Of a stretch of 64,000 nt of DNA, positions 13,415 to 21,164 are shown piece by piece. The translations under genes were made by a program, and so were the position numbers. Under the pieces are notes generated by a model. It ran no database searches, was not told where the DNA came from, and worked only from the letters and a program-made list of their open reading frames with translations. Every line of letters starts with the position of its first letter. The first letter of the stretch is position 1. Source of the stretch: Streptacidiphilus rugosus AM-16 (GTDB taxonomy: Bacteria; Actinomycetota; Actinomycetes; Streptomycetales; Streptomycetaceae); the NCBI RefSeq assembly GCF_000744655.1, contig NZ_JQMJ01000004.1, forward strand, positions 3,100,001 through 3,164,000, written 5' to 3'.

Positions 13415-13549
13415 CGTGGCTCTCCGTCATTCTGTGGTACCGGTCACACTGCCTGTGGCAATCCGCTCCGCACCATACCGGGTGGGGATGAGCAGGTGTT
13501 TTGCTTCTCGTGACGGGAGACGTCCGAGCTGCGACGGAGCGCCGCGGGT

Positions 13550-13915
13550 TCACTCCTCGGGCGGGCGCAGCACGCGCAGGTGGCCACGGCGGCCGACCTC
13601 CGTGGGATCCGCCTCGGAGCCGCCGTCCTGACGGCGGGCCGGAGGGCGGGCGACCTCGCGGACCGCGTTGGCCAGGGCCTCCAGGTCGTCGCCCGAGGGG
13701 CGGATCGGGCCGGTGTCGACGTTGAGCCGGACGACCTCCCAGCCGCGCGGGGCGGTGAGCCGCTCGGAGTGCTCGGCGCAGAGGTCGTAGCAGTGCGGCT
13801 CGGCGTAGGTCGCGAGCGGGCCGAGGACGGCGGTGGAGTCCGCGTAGACGTACGTCAAAGTCGCCACCGCGGGGCGGCCGCAGGCGGTGCGCGAACAACG
13901 ACGGACAGGGCTCAC
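13550..13915 (-). CDS. DUF3499 family protein
   Basis: The 121-aa protein carries the actinobacterial DUF3499 signature: CSRTACGRPAVATLTYVYAD near the N-terminus and PHCYDLCAEHSERLTAPRGW further on. The paired Cys and His residues look like a zinc site. The GTG start at 13915 gives VSPVRRCSR, the usual beginning. No function is established. It is followed leftward by manB with a 135-bp gap and lies head-to-head with the metallopeptidase-like gene at 14072. Confidence 0.88.
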   Translation of the reverse strand: MSPVRRCSRTACGRPAVATLTYVYADSTAVLGPLATYAEPHCYDLCAEHSERLTAPRGWEVVRLNVDTGPIRPSGDDLEALANAVREVARPPARRQDGGSEADPTEVGRRGHLRVLRPPEE

Positions 13916-14071
13916 GACGTTGGACGGTACCGCACTCCTGACCGGGTCGCGAAGACTCTCCCCCAGGATCGGCTCCCGTGTCGCCGTCAGGACCGCCGGG
14001 GGCCCTCCCGGAGGGGGAATCCGAGGCCGCGCGGGGGTTGCCGTCGGTGGCAGTGGATACGCTTGGTCGTG

Positions 14072-14530
14072 ATGGAGAGACCACCCGTATCCGCAGGAGC
14101 GCCGCGTCGGCGTCGCGACCGCCATGGCCGGGGCCTGCGCGGCCCCCTGGCACCCCGGCAGGTTCCGATCTCGCTGAGCCGCTCGGAGCTTTTCGACGAC
14201 TACGTCCGCGAGTCGGTGGAGCGGCTGGAGCGGCGCTGGCCGCAGCTGGAGGAGGTCGAGTTCGCCGTCCAGGAGGTGCCCGCGCCGCTTCCCGGCGAGC
14301 CGGAGCCTCCCATCGACGACGTCCGGGCCGACGAGGTGCCGTTGGGGCGGCTGGTGGCGGCGGCGAAGGGCCGTCCGGCCAGGATCGTGGTCTACCGGCG
14401 GCCGGTGGAGATCCGGGCGAAGGGACGCGAGGAACGCGCCGCGCTGGTCCACGACGTGATGATCGAACAGGTCGCGGAGCTGTTGGGGGTCGAGCCCGAG
14501 GCGGTCGACCCCCGCTACGGCGAGGACTGA
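14072..14530 (+). CDS. metallopeptidase-family (zincin-like) protein with altered active site
   Basis: A 152-aa protein of the PF06262 zincin-like type found next to DUF3499 in Streptomyces. A basic N-terminus (PRRRRDRHGRGLRGPLAP) is followed by a helical/beta core and ends in VEPEAVDPRYGED. Family members elsewhere have HExxH. Here the equivalent segment reads LVHDVMIEQVAEL, so the first Glu is Asp and the second His is Ile. Canonical zinc proteolysis is therefore unlikely. The start is ATG at 14072. Confidence 0.8.
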   Translation: MERPPVSAGAPRRRRDRHGRGLRGPLAPRQVPISLSRSELFDDYVRESVERLERRWPQLEEVEFAVQEVPAPLPGEPEPPIDDVRADEVPLGRLVAAAKGRPARIVVYRRPVEIRAKGREERAALVHDVMIEQVAELLGVEPEAVDPRYGED

Positions 14531-14555
14531 CCACCCCGGGCTCCGGTCCCGGGCC

Positions 14556-14589
14556 GGACCGGCGGACCGACGCGCGGTCCGGGCGGTCC
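14556..14589. terminator. bidirectional hairpin between convergent genes
   Basis: GGACCGGCGGACCG faces CGGTCCGGGCGGTCC across a 5-nt loop, giving two stacked 6-bp GGACCG/CGGTCC stems. It lies between the rightward gene ending at 14530 and the leftward gene ending at 14607, so it can serve both. Confidence 0.65.
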
Positions 14590-14606
14590 GGGCGGTCCGG
14601 GCCTGC

Positions 14607-16139
14607 CTACTGCACCAGGATGGCCGGGTTCTGGATCGCGCTGGGCACCATGACGGTGGAGCCGTCGTCGCTGATCTGCTGGATCGTCAGCCCCGACTTG
14701 CGGGCGAGCTCACGCGCCGCGTACACCGGTCCGCCGCTCGCCGGGGTGACCGTGACGGCGAAGGTGGCCGCACCCGACGGCGCGGTCAGCGGGACGCCGA
14801 CGGTCGAGCCCGCCGGGATCTGGACGGTCTTCGTCGTCGGCGTGCCGCCGTTGCCGAGCGTGGCGACGGTGACGCTCGCCGCCCCGTTCGGAGCGGTCAG
14901 CAGCAGGGTCGCGTCGCCGCCGGTGTTGCCGGCGACGGTGCCGCGCTGGGTGATCGGCGCGACGGAGGCCAGGTAGGCGGTGTCGCTCCGGCTGCTCGAC
15001 GTGGCCTCGACGCCCGCGACCACGGGCGTGGCCTGCTTCGGGTCGCTCGGGACCAGACGCAGCAGACCGGGCTGCCCGTGGGTGACGTCGCCGAGGTTGA
15101 CCATGGTCAGCATCCCGGCCTTGACGTGGACGGTCTCGTGGCCGGCCGGGGTGATCCAGCCGCTCTGCGAGGCCAGCTGGACCTTGAGGTCGGCGTCCGA
15201 GTCCCCACTGGCCACGGCGACGGCCAGGTTGTACTGGTGGACGTCGCCCGGCAGGCCGGGGACGGCGACGGTCGGCGCCATCGTCGTCGGGGGGACCCAG
15301 TCGTCGCCCGCGTCGGTGGCGGCGTGCAGCGCCGCGGCGATCTGGCCGCTGCGGACGAGCACGTGGACGGCCAGCGTCTGGTTGTCGTTGCCCGGCTGGA
15401 CCAGTGTGGACAGCAGCAGCGAGCTGGTCCCGTTGGCGGGGACGCTGACGCTGCTCGCGGCGCTGGTGTCCACCTCGCCGGCGGTGCCGAAGATCTGGAC
15501 GTCGACGTCCGAGTTGTTCGGCGAGGCGTTGGTCAGCTCCAGGTAGTCGCTGCTGGTCTTGACGCTGTCGGCGCCGACGAACCAGAAGTCCGTGCCCGGC
15601 CTGGTGCAGCCGGCCCCGGAGAGCCCCTTGTTGCTCGTGGTCGTCTGCTGGACGGTGAACCCGGGGGCGACGGATCCGTTGGCGACCGCCACCACGCCGG
15701 GCGCGTTCGCGCCCGCGACGGCCTTGCCCGTGGTCGAGCCGCCGACCTGCGACTGCTGCGCCAACGGGGCGGGAGAGGCCGCGCCCGCGGGAGCGCCCGA
15801 GGGCGAAGGCTTGGCCGCGCCGGACGGGGATCCGGAGGGCGAGGGCGTCGTGCCGGGGCTCGCCGCGCCGCCGACCGCCCCGGTGATCGGCGTCAGCGAC
15901 GCGCCGCCGCCGGAGCCGGTCGAGGAGTCGTGGCCGGGCACGGCCAGGCTGTAGACGGTGCTGCCGGTGACGCCCTGCAGCGGCGGCGGGCAGAGCAGCG
16001 AGGTCTGCGTGACCGCGGTGCGAACGCTGTCGCCGGTGGCCGCGGCCTGGCCCTGCGGGGGCCGCAGTTCCGCGATGCCGAGGGCGAGGGCCAGCACCCC
16101 GAGCGCGCCCAGCAGGGACTGGGTGGTCCGGTTCATCAT
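14607..16139 (-). CDS. DUF5719 family secreted or membrane-anchored protein
   Basis: A 510-aa protein with a single N-terminal hydrophobic segment (SLLGALGVLALALGIAEL, residues ~6-23), then a Ser/Pro/Gly/Ala-rich linker (about residues 80-150). The remainder is an extracellular beta-rich domain with repeated Thr/Val strands, matching what I know as DUF5719 in actinobacteria. It starts 7 bp after the large glycosyltransferase on the same strand with GGGGAG upstream of ATG-ATG at 16139, so the two are one operon. A role in the same surface glycan pathway is inferred. Confidence 0.8.
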   Translation of the reverse strand: MMNRTTQSLLGALGVLALALGIAELRPPQGQAAATGDSVRTAVTQTSLLCPPPLQGVTGSTVYSLAVPGHDSSTGSGGGASLTPITGAVGGAASPGTTPSPSGSPSGAAKPSPSGAPAGAASPAPLAQQSQVGGSTTGKAVAGANAPGVVAVANGSVAPGFTVQQTTTSNKGLSGAGCTRPGTDFWFVGADSVKTSSDYLELTNASPNNSDVDVQIFGTAGEVDTSAASSVSVPANGTSSLLLSTLVQPGNDNQTLAVHVLVRSGQIAAALHAATDAGDDWVPPTTMAPTVAVPGLPGDVHQYNLAVAVASGDSDADLKVQLASQSGWITPAGHETVHVKAGMLTMVNLGDVTHGQPGLLRLVPSDPKQATPVVAGVEATSSSRSDTAYLASVAPITQRGTVAGNTGGDATLLLTAPNGAASVTVATLGNGGTPTTKTVQIPAGSTVGVPLTAPSGAATFAVTVTPASGGPVYAARELARKSGLTIQQISDDGSTVMVPSAIQNPAILVQ

Positions 16140-16146
16140 CTGGTGC

Positions 16147-19100
16147 TCAGCTCCCCTGCTCCTGGCCGTGGCCACCGCCCTGGTGACCGCTGCCGTTGTG
16201 GCCGCTCAGCCACGGGTCGTCGGGCTCCAGCGAGCCGTACTGGCCCTGTCCCGACGTCGCGTCGTGCCAGCCGTAGGACTGGCCGGGAACGCCCTGCCCG
16301 CCCTGGGCCTGCTGGTCGTAGCCCTGCGGTCCGAAGTCGGACTGCGGGTAGCCCTGCTGGTCGTAGCCGCCCTGCTGGTAGCCGCCCTGCTCGTGGCCGG
16401 GCTGCTCGTGGCCGGGCTGCTGGTAACCCTGGTGGTCGAAGCCGCCCTGGTCGTAGCCGTTCTGTTCGAAGCCGCCCGACTCGTAGCCGGGCTGCGGGTA
16501 GCCGCCCTGCTCGTAGCCGGGCTGCGGGTAGCCGGGCTGCTCCGCGGGGTAGCCGTAGCCGGCCGGGTCCGCGTAGTAGCCCTGGTCCTGGCCGGTGCCC
16601 TGACCCATGCCTCCGGCCGGCTGCTCGTGTGCCCGGTCGGCCGACTGCTCGGCGGCCACGGCGGCGTAGACGCCCTCCTGGGCCGCGGCCTCCTCCGCCT
16701 CCTGGGCCGGTCCCTCTCCGGCGGCCGCCATCCGGCGGGCCCGACGGGAGCCGGGAACCACCGGCTGCGCCGCCGCCGCGGCGGCGTGGGACAGCTCCTC
16801 GGCAGCGCCGTCCTCGGGGCGGTCGTCGTCGACGTTCCGGCGACGGCCCGGCAGCGCCAGGATCACCAGCGCCGCGGCGAAGAAGCACTGCAGGCCGACC
16901 CAGCCCAGGCGCAGCGTGCTCTCGTGGTAGCTGACGGCGAGCTTGCCGCCGCTCGCGGGCAGCTGGAAGCCCTGGGCCCAGCCGTCCACCGTCTGCGACT
17001 TCAGCGGCTGCCCGTCCAGGGTCGCCGTCCAGCCGGGGTCCGCGCTGTCGGCCAGGCGCAGCACGCGCCCGTCCTGACCGGCCGGAACGGTGGCGTTGAC
17101 GTCGATCGGGCCGGCGGCCACGGAGACGTCGGGGCTGCCCTGCGTGCGGATCAGCACCCGCGGGGTGGGCTGCTGGACGCGCCAGTAGCTGGCCTGCTGC
17201 TGGCTGCTGACGCGGGCGAGCCCGGCCGTGCTGTCCAGCGTCGCGGCCAGCTTGCCGTCGACCGGCGCGAGGACCTCGATGTACTGGACCGCGAAGTCCG
17301 CCAGCTCGGTGGACTGGTTCCCGGCCGAGCCGGAGACCAGGGCGTCGACCAGCTGCGTCAGCTGCGCCGAGGGCGCGGCCGCGTTCGTGGTCTCCGAGCT
17401 GCCGACGGTCGGACCGCCGGCGCGGACCAGCGTGTAGGAGATGACCTGGCCCTGGTCGCCGGTGCGCAGCACCAGCGACCGGCTCTGGTCGGGCCCCTGG
17501 GCCTGCTGGGCGATGAAGGCGGGGACCAGGAGGCCGTCGCCGCGCTTGAGCGGGCCGTCGGCCCCGCGCAGCAGCCACCAGCCGGCGGCCGCCACCGGTG
17601 CCAGCGCGGCGGCGAGCACGACGAGCGCGGCGACCGGCTGCCGCCAGCCGAAGTTGATGGCGGCGACGCGCTCTCGCGCGTGGTCGGCGCCGATGGCGGC
17701 GGCCGCGAGCAGGGCGACGCCGGTGATCAGGGTGGTCGGGCCGGCCCAGGCGGGGACGGGGGTCTGTCCCGGTCCCGGCACGACGGTGGTGGTGCCCACC
17801 AGCGCGGTGCCGATCAGGCCGACGCCGGCCGCACCCCAGGCGGCGACGACGGCGCGGCGGCGGTCGGCGCGCAGCAGCGCGGCGAGCGCGGCCAGCACGA
17901 CGCCGGCGACCAGGACACCGGGGACCGCGCCGTTGCCGCCGGGGTCGAGCGTCAGCAGGTCCACCGGCGTGGCGGGCGCGCCGACCAGGCCGGGGATGCC
18001 GGCCTCCAGCAGGAACCTGCCGGGGTGCAGGAAGAGCCCCAGCGACCAGGGGGCGAGCACGAGCAGCGGGGTGCCGATGATGACGAGCACACGCGGCCCG
18101 AGGCCGCGCAGCGCGTCGACACCCTGCCCGAACGCGCCGCCGCGCAGGAACGCGGCCAGCAGCGCGCCGCCGGCCAGCATGAGGCCGAGCACCCAGGCCA
18201 GCGGAACGAAGGCGGAGGAGAGGGTCAGCGTGAACGCGGCGACCCAGGCGCTGCGCCAGCCCGGGCGGCCGCCTCGGGCGGCGGTCTCGCGGCGGATGCC
18301 GAGGCCGACGCCGATGGCCGCGGCCCGGGCCAGCGGGGGCAGCAGCACGGCCAGTACCGCGGTGCCGATCCGGCCCTGCGCGATGGCGCCGGTGGCGGCG
18401 GGCAGCAGCGCGTAGGTGGCGCTGGCCCAGGCGCGGACCAGCCGGGAGTCGATCAGCGGCCGGGAGACCAGGTAGGCGGAGACGCCGGCCAGCGGCACGG
18501 TCAGCAGCAGGATGACCGACATGGCCAGGCCGGGGCTGCCGAAGGTGAGGCTGGACAGCGCGGCGAGCACGCCGAGGTAGGGCGGCGCTCCGGCGGCGGT
18601 GCCGACGCCGTTCGGCTGCCAGCTCGCCGCGTACTGCTGCCACAGGTCGCTCGCGCCGCCGGGGGTGGGCAGCAGCGAGCCGCCGTAGAGTGCTCCGCTG
18701 CCGAGCAGGCCGCGGCAGGCCACCAGGGTCAGCGCGAGCAGGCCGGCGAAGAGCACCGGAGCGGGCTTCCTGGCGATGCGCTTGATCAGCGCGAACTGCT
18801 CGACTTCGAGGATGTCGTTGTCGTCGTCCACCGGCCCGGACTCGACCGAGCCGTGCCGGCTGGAGAAGGCCTCGCCGGACCGGCCGCCGCCGAACTCGGC
18901 GATCAGGTTCTCCAGCGCGGCGCGGGTGGTGGCGCCGGGCGCGGGGAAGAGCGAGCGGTCGTCGAGCGCGTCGGAGGCGCGGGTGCGGCGGCGCCTGGCG
19001 CGGCCGGCCAGCAGCGAGCCGAAGCGCAGCAGGACGTGGCCGAGGCCGCCGATCTCGTCCAGGGCCAGGCCGGGCGTCTTGGCCAGGACGTAGCCGAGGG

Positions 19101-20118
19101 CGCGCAGCAGCGTGGAGAGGGTGATCCGCAGCAGCAGGTAGGGCAGCAGCAGCGCACGGGAGTTGGCCAGCAGGGTGTAGACCGCGCCGGCCTTGTCGAT
19201 CCGGTGCGGGCGGTCGGGCCTGGCGCAGTCGATGGGGCGGCGCTCGCGGCTGGCGGCCTCGGCGTGGCGCAGGATCGCGTCGGGTGCCACCACCGCGCGG
19301 TGTCCGGCGGCGGCGACGCGCCAGCACAGGTCGACGTCGTCGCGCATCAGCGGCAGCTGCTTGTCGAAGCCGCCGATCTGCTCGAAGACGTCGCGACGGA
19401 TCAGCATGCCGGCGGTGGAGACCGCGAGCACCGGGCGGACCTGGTCGCGCTGGCCCTGGTCCTGCTCGCGTCGGTCCAGGCCGGTCCAACGGCGGCCGGA
19501 GCGGGCGATGCTGACGCCGACCTCCAGCAGCTGCCGGCGGTCGTACCAGGAGCGCAGCTTGGGGCCGATGACGGCGGCGGTGGGGGTGGTCTCGGCAACC
19601 TGCAGGAGCTTGCGGAGCGCGTCCGGGTGCGGCTCGCAGTCGTCGTGCAGCAGCCAGATCCACTCGACCGGCTCGGTGCGTCCGCCGCCGCGCAGCTGCT
19701 CGCCCGCGAGCTCGTCGTGGTGGCCCAGCGGGTCGCCGAACTGGTCGACGCCGCCCTCCTCGGGGTCGAGCGGGTCGTAGCCGTTCGAGATCGAGTAAGG
19801 CAGGTTCTCCGCGTACAGCGGGGGCAGACCGCGGACGCTCTCGTTGACGGCGGTGCCGAAGCCGGTGCGGCGTCCGTACTGGAGGACGGCGTCCTGGCCG
19901 AGGGCGTCGGCGAGGAGACGCGGCGTGGCGTCGGTGGATCCGGTGTCGGCGGCGACGATGCGCTGGACCGGACGGTCCTGCTCGAGCAGGCCGCGGAGCG
20001 CCTGGGGCAGCCAGCGCGCACCGTCGTGGGCGACGAGCACGGCGGTCACCAGGTGCCGGGGGTAGGCCGGCGGTCGTCCGGCGCCCGGTTGCCCTGGCTG
20101 GTGGGTATAGGCAGACAT
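16147..20118 (-). CDS. large membrane glycosyltransferase (GT2 plus multi-span domain) with Tyr/Gln/Gly-rich tail
   Basis: 1323 aa. Residues ~25-300 are a GT2 catalytic domain: TAVLVAHDGARWLPQAL, AADTGSTD, the WIWLLHDDCEPHPDAL acceptor/metal region, and GMLIRRDVFEQIGGFD. A middle region (about 300-850) has roughly a dozen membrane spans. A long extracytoplasmic beta domain follows. One more span (LGWVGLQCFFAAALVILALP) precedes a cytoplasmic tail. Residues ~1180-1323 are low complexity, built of GYxQxG/GHEQ-type units. Homologues in actinobacteria are thought to make surface polysaccharide, but the product here is unknown. The start ATG at 20118 (MSAYTHQPG) is preferred over an upstream GTG at 20175. 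Confidence 0.85.
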   Translation of the reverse strand: MSAYTHQPGQPGAGRPPAYPRHLVTAVLVAHDGARWLPQALRGLLEQDRPVQRIVAADTGSTDATPRLLADALGQDAVLQYGRRTGFGTAVNESVRGLPPLYAENLPYSISNGYDPLDPEEGGVDQFGDPLGHHDELAGEQLRGGGRTEPVEWIWLLHDDCEPHPDALRKLLQVAETTPTAAVIGPKLRSWYDRRQLLEVGVSIARSGRRWTGLDRREQDQGQRDQVRPVLAVSTAGMLIRRDVFEQIGGFDKQLPLMRDDVDLCWRVAAAGHRAVVAPDAILRHAEAASRERRPIDCARPDRPHRIDKAGAVYTLLANSRALLLPYLLLRITLSTLLRALGYVLAKTPGLALDEIGGLGHVLLRFGSLLAGRARRRRTRASDALDDRSLFPAPGATTRAALENLIAEFGGGRSGEAFSSRHGSVESGPVDDDNDILEVEQFALIKRIARKPAPVLFAGLLALTLVACRGLLGSGALYGGSLLPTPGGASDLWQQYAASWQPNGVGTAAGAPPYLGVLAALSSLTFGSPGLAMSVILLLTVPLAGVSAYLVSRPLIDSRLVRAWASATYALLPAATGAIAQGRIGTAVLAVLLPPLARAAAIGVGLGIRRETAARGGRPGWRSAWVAAFTLTLSSAFVPLAWVLGLMLAGGALLAAFLRGGAFGQGVDALRGLGPRVLVIIGTPLLVLAPWSLGLFLHPGRFLLEAGIPGLVGAPATPVDLLTLDPGGNGAVPGVLVAGVVLAALAALLRADRRRAVVAAWGAAGVGLIGTALVGTTTVVPGPGQTPVPAWAGPTTLITGVALLAAAAIGADHARERVAAINFGWRQPVAALVVLAAALAPVAAAGWWLLRGADGPLKRGDGLLVPAFIAQQAQGPDQSRSLVLRTGDQGQVISYTLVRAGGPTVGSSETTNAAAPSAQLTQLVDALVSGSAGNQSTELADFAVQYIEVLAPVDGKLAATLDSTAGLARVSSQQQASYWRVQQPTPRVLIRTQGSPDVSVAAGPIDVNATVPAGQDGRVLRLADSADPGWTATLDGQPLKSQTVDGWAQGFQLPASGGKLAVSYHESTLRLGWVGLQCFFAAALVILALPGRRRNVDDDRPEDGAAEELSHAAAAAAQPVVPGSRRARRMAAAGEGPAQEAEEAAAQEGVYAAVAAEQSADRAHEQPAGGMGQGTGQDQGYYADPAGYGYPAEQPGYPQPGYEQGGYPQPGYESGGFEQNGYDQGGFDHQGYQQPGHEQPGHEQGGYQQGGYDQQGYPQSDFGPQGYDQQAQGGQGVPGQSYGWHDATSGQGQYGSLEPDDPWLSGHNGSGHQGGGHGQEQGS
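16150..16581 (-). repeat. degenerate tandem codon repeat encoding the Tyr/Gln/Gly tail
   Basis: The last 144 codons of the glycosyltransferase gene consist of degenerate units (on the + strand, variants of TAGCCGCCCTGCTCG and TAGCCGGGCTGCTCG). They encode GYPQPGYEQGG-like units with Phe or His sometimes replacing Tyr. The DNA repetition suggests the tail length could change by slippage or recombination. Confidence 0.7.
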
Positions 20119-20383
20119 CGCTTTTGCGGACCCCGGTTCGCTGAGTGGCACGACGCGGGCGCGCGTCAGGCGCACCGCTGGCGGACCACACTAACGGGTA
20201 GCCGTGGGGTGCGGTGAGGGCTGTCGGGCACGAGGGCCGCGAGGGAAGCCTTCACCTGCGATGTCGTCCTGCTGACGGTTCTGCTTCCGGGAGCGTCGCC
20301 GATCCTCCGTTCGCACCACCCGACCGAAGGTCGATCGAGCGTGCGATATGCGGAGGAATCGGGCACTGCCTGTTGAGGTCCCG

Positions 20384-20656
20384 TCAGACGACGGCCTTCT
20401 TCAGCCGCCGGCGCTCGCGCTCGGAGAGCCCGCCCCAGATGCCGAAGCGCTCGTCGTTGGCGAGGGCGTACTCCAGGCACTCGTTGCGGACCTCACAGGC
20501 GAGGCAGACCTTCTTGGCCTCGCGCGTCGAGCCGCCCTTCTCGGGGAAGAAGGACTCCGGATCCGTCTGGGCGCACAGGGCGCGCTCCTGCCAGCCAAGC
20601 TCTTCCTCGGCCTCTGCCTCGTCGCCGATGACCAACAGATCAAAGAGCTCGCTCAT
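20384..20656 (-). CDS. whiB: WhiB, iron-sulfur developmental transcription factor
   Basis: A 90-aa Wbl protein required in Streptomyces for sporulation septation of aerial hyphae, where it acts with WhiA. It has the four cluster-binding cysteines C28, C51, C54 and C60 (CxxC between 51 and 54), the FGIWGGLSERERRR turn and basic C-terminus that contact sigma factor and DNA. The sequence from ELGWQERALCAQTDPESFF onward is nearly identical to the S. coelicolor protein as I remember it. The start ATG at 20656 fits the family length. An upstream in-frame ATG at 20689 is rejected. A promoter lies at 20737-20766. Confidence 0.96.
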   Translation of the reverse strand: MSELFDLLVIGDEAEAEEELGWQERALCAQTDPESFFPEKGGSTREAKKVCLACEVRNECLEYALANDERFGIWGGLSERERRRLKKAVV

Positions 20657-20736
20657 CCGCGCGCCTCCTACCCCTCGTGCTTCTTGCATCCCCGTGATGC
20701 GTCCGTGACCTGATGCGGCGTTTGGACACGGGTGAA

Positions 20737-20766
20737 ATTACAAGTGCGTTCTTTCACTGCCGTCAA
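20737..20766 (-). promoter_or_regulatory. whiB promoter with GACAC motif downstream
   Basis: On the minus strand, TTGACG (20766-20761), an 18-bp spacer and TGTAAT (20742-20737) form a plausible promoter, giving a leader of about 75 nt. A GACAC, the core of the reported WhiA site, reads on the + strand at 20725-20729, close to the expected start point. GTGAAA and TTTCAC flank the -10 region as an interrupted inverted repeat. Binding by any regulator is inferred. Confidence 0.5.
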
Positions 20767-20992
20767 GCCGAGCTCTGGTATTGGGTCCAGGATTCACTCC
20801 CCGGAACCAAGCCGTCACCATAAGTGTGCAAATCCGGACAAACCGGAGGTGCGGCCACCGCCTGACGAAAGCTCACAGCGAGCGCGTCGAGGGCGGCGTT
20901 CCCGCCCTCCGACCACTCCAAACCCAGTGGGTGATTTATCCCCCGATCAGGTGATCCAACCCCCACTGTCCCAGAAGTCCCGTCGAGGGGAG
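20767..20992. other. gap between the whiB and cysteine dioxygenase control regions
   Basis: The divergent intergenic region runs from the whiB start to the leader ORF (20657-21028). Apart from the two promoter regions described separately, I see no convincing gene or stable structure. Its base composition is slightly lower in GC than the flanking genes. Confidence 0.5.
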
Positions 20993-21022
20993 TTGACAAG
21001 GGCGCTCTTGACAATGTCTGCT
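20993..21022 (+). promoter_or_regulatory. candidate promoter for the cysteine leader ORF
   Basis: A perfect TTGACA at 20993-20998 is followed after 18 bp by TCTGCT (21017-21022), then 6 nt and the leader ATG at 21029. This would make the leader mRNA leaderless, as at several other genes here. The -10 is weak. A second TTGACA at 21008-21013 leaves no room for a -10 before the ATG. Confidence 0.35.
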
Positions 21023-21028
21023 AGCTCC

Positions 21029-21115
21029 ATGTCTTCGCACCGCCCCACGTCGAGCAGCCTCCATGGCTCGCTTCGTCGTGCCGCGAGTGCGCTGTGTTGT
21101 TGTCGCTGTAGCTAG
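21029..21115 (+). CDS. cysteine-rich leader peptide (uORF), 28 aa
   Basis: A 28-codon ORF ending ALCCCRCS-stop, 49 nt before the cysteine dioxygenase start. All four Cys codons are TGT, the rarer cysteine codon in high-GC actinobacteria. R17, S20, A21 and C23 line up with the second leader at 55472. In mycobacteria, polycysteine uORFs mediate cysteine-responsive attenuation of downstream genes. The same logic is inferred here. An alternative in-frame ATG at 21014 would give 33 aa. Confidence 0.7.
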   Translation: MSSHRPTSSSLHGSLRRAASALCCCRCS

Positions 21116-21164
21116 GGCCCCATCTCCCCCCTGTCTGCTCACAGCCCACAAGGACGACACAGCC

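Noticed and set aside
15958-20217. A very long open frame (about 1419 codons) on the + strand across the glycosyltransferase gene
   Set aside because: It is antisense to a clearly conserved protein, and its translation is Arg/Ala/Gly-rich low complexity. In high-GC DNA the complementary frame of a real gene is often open.
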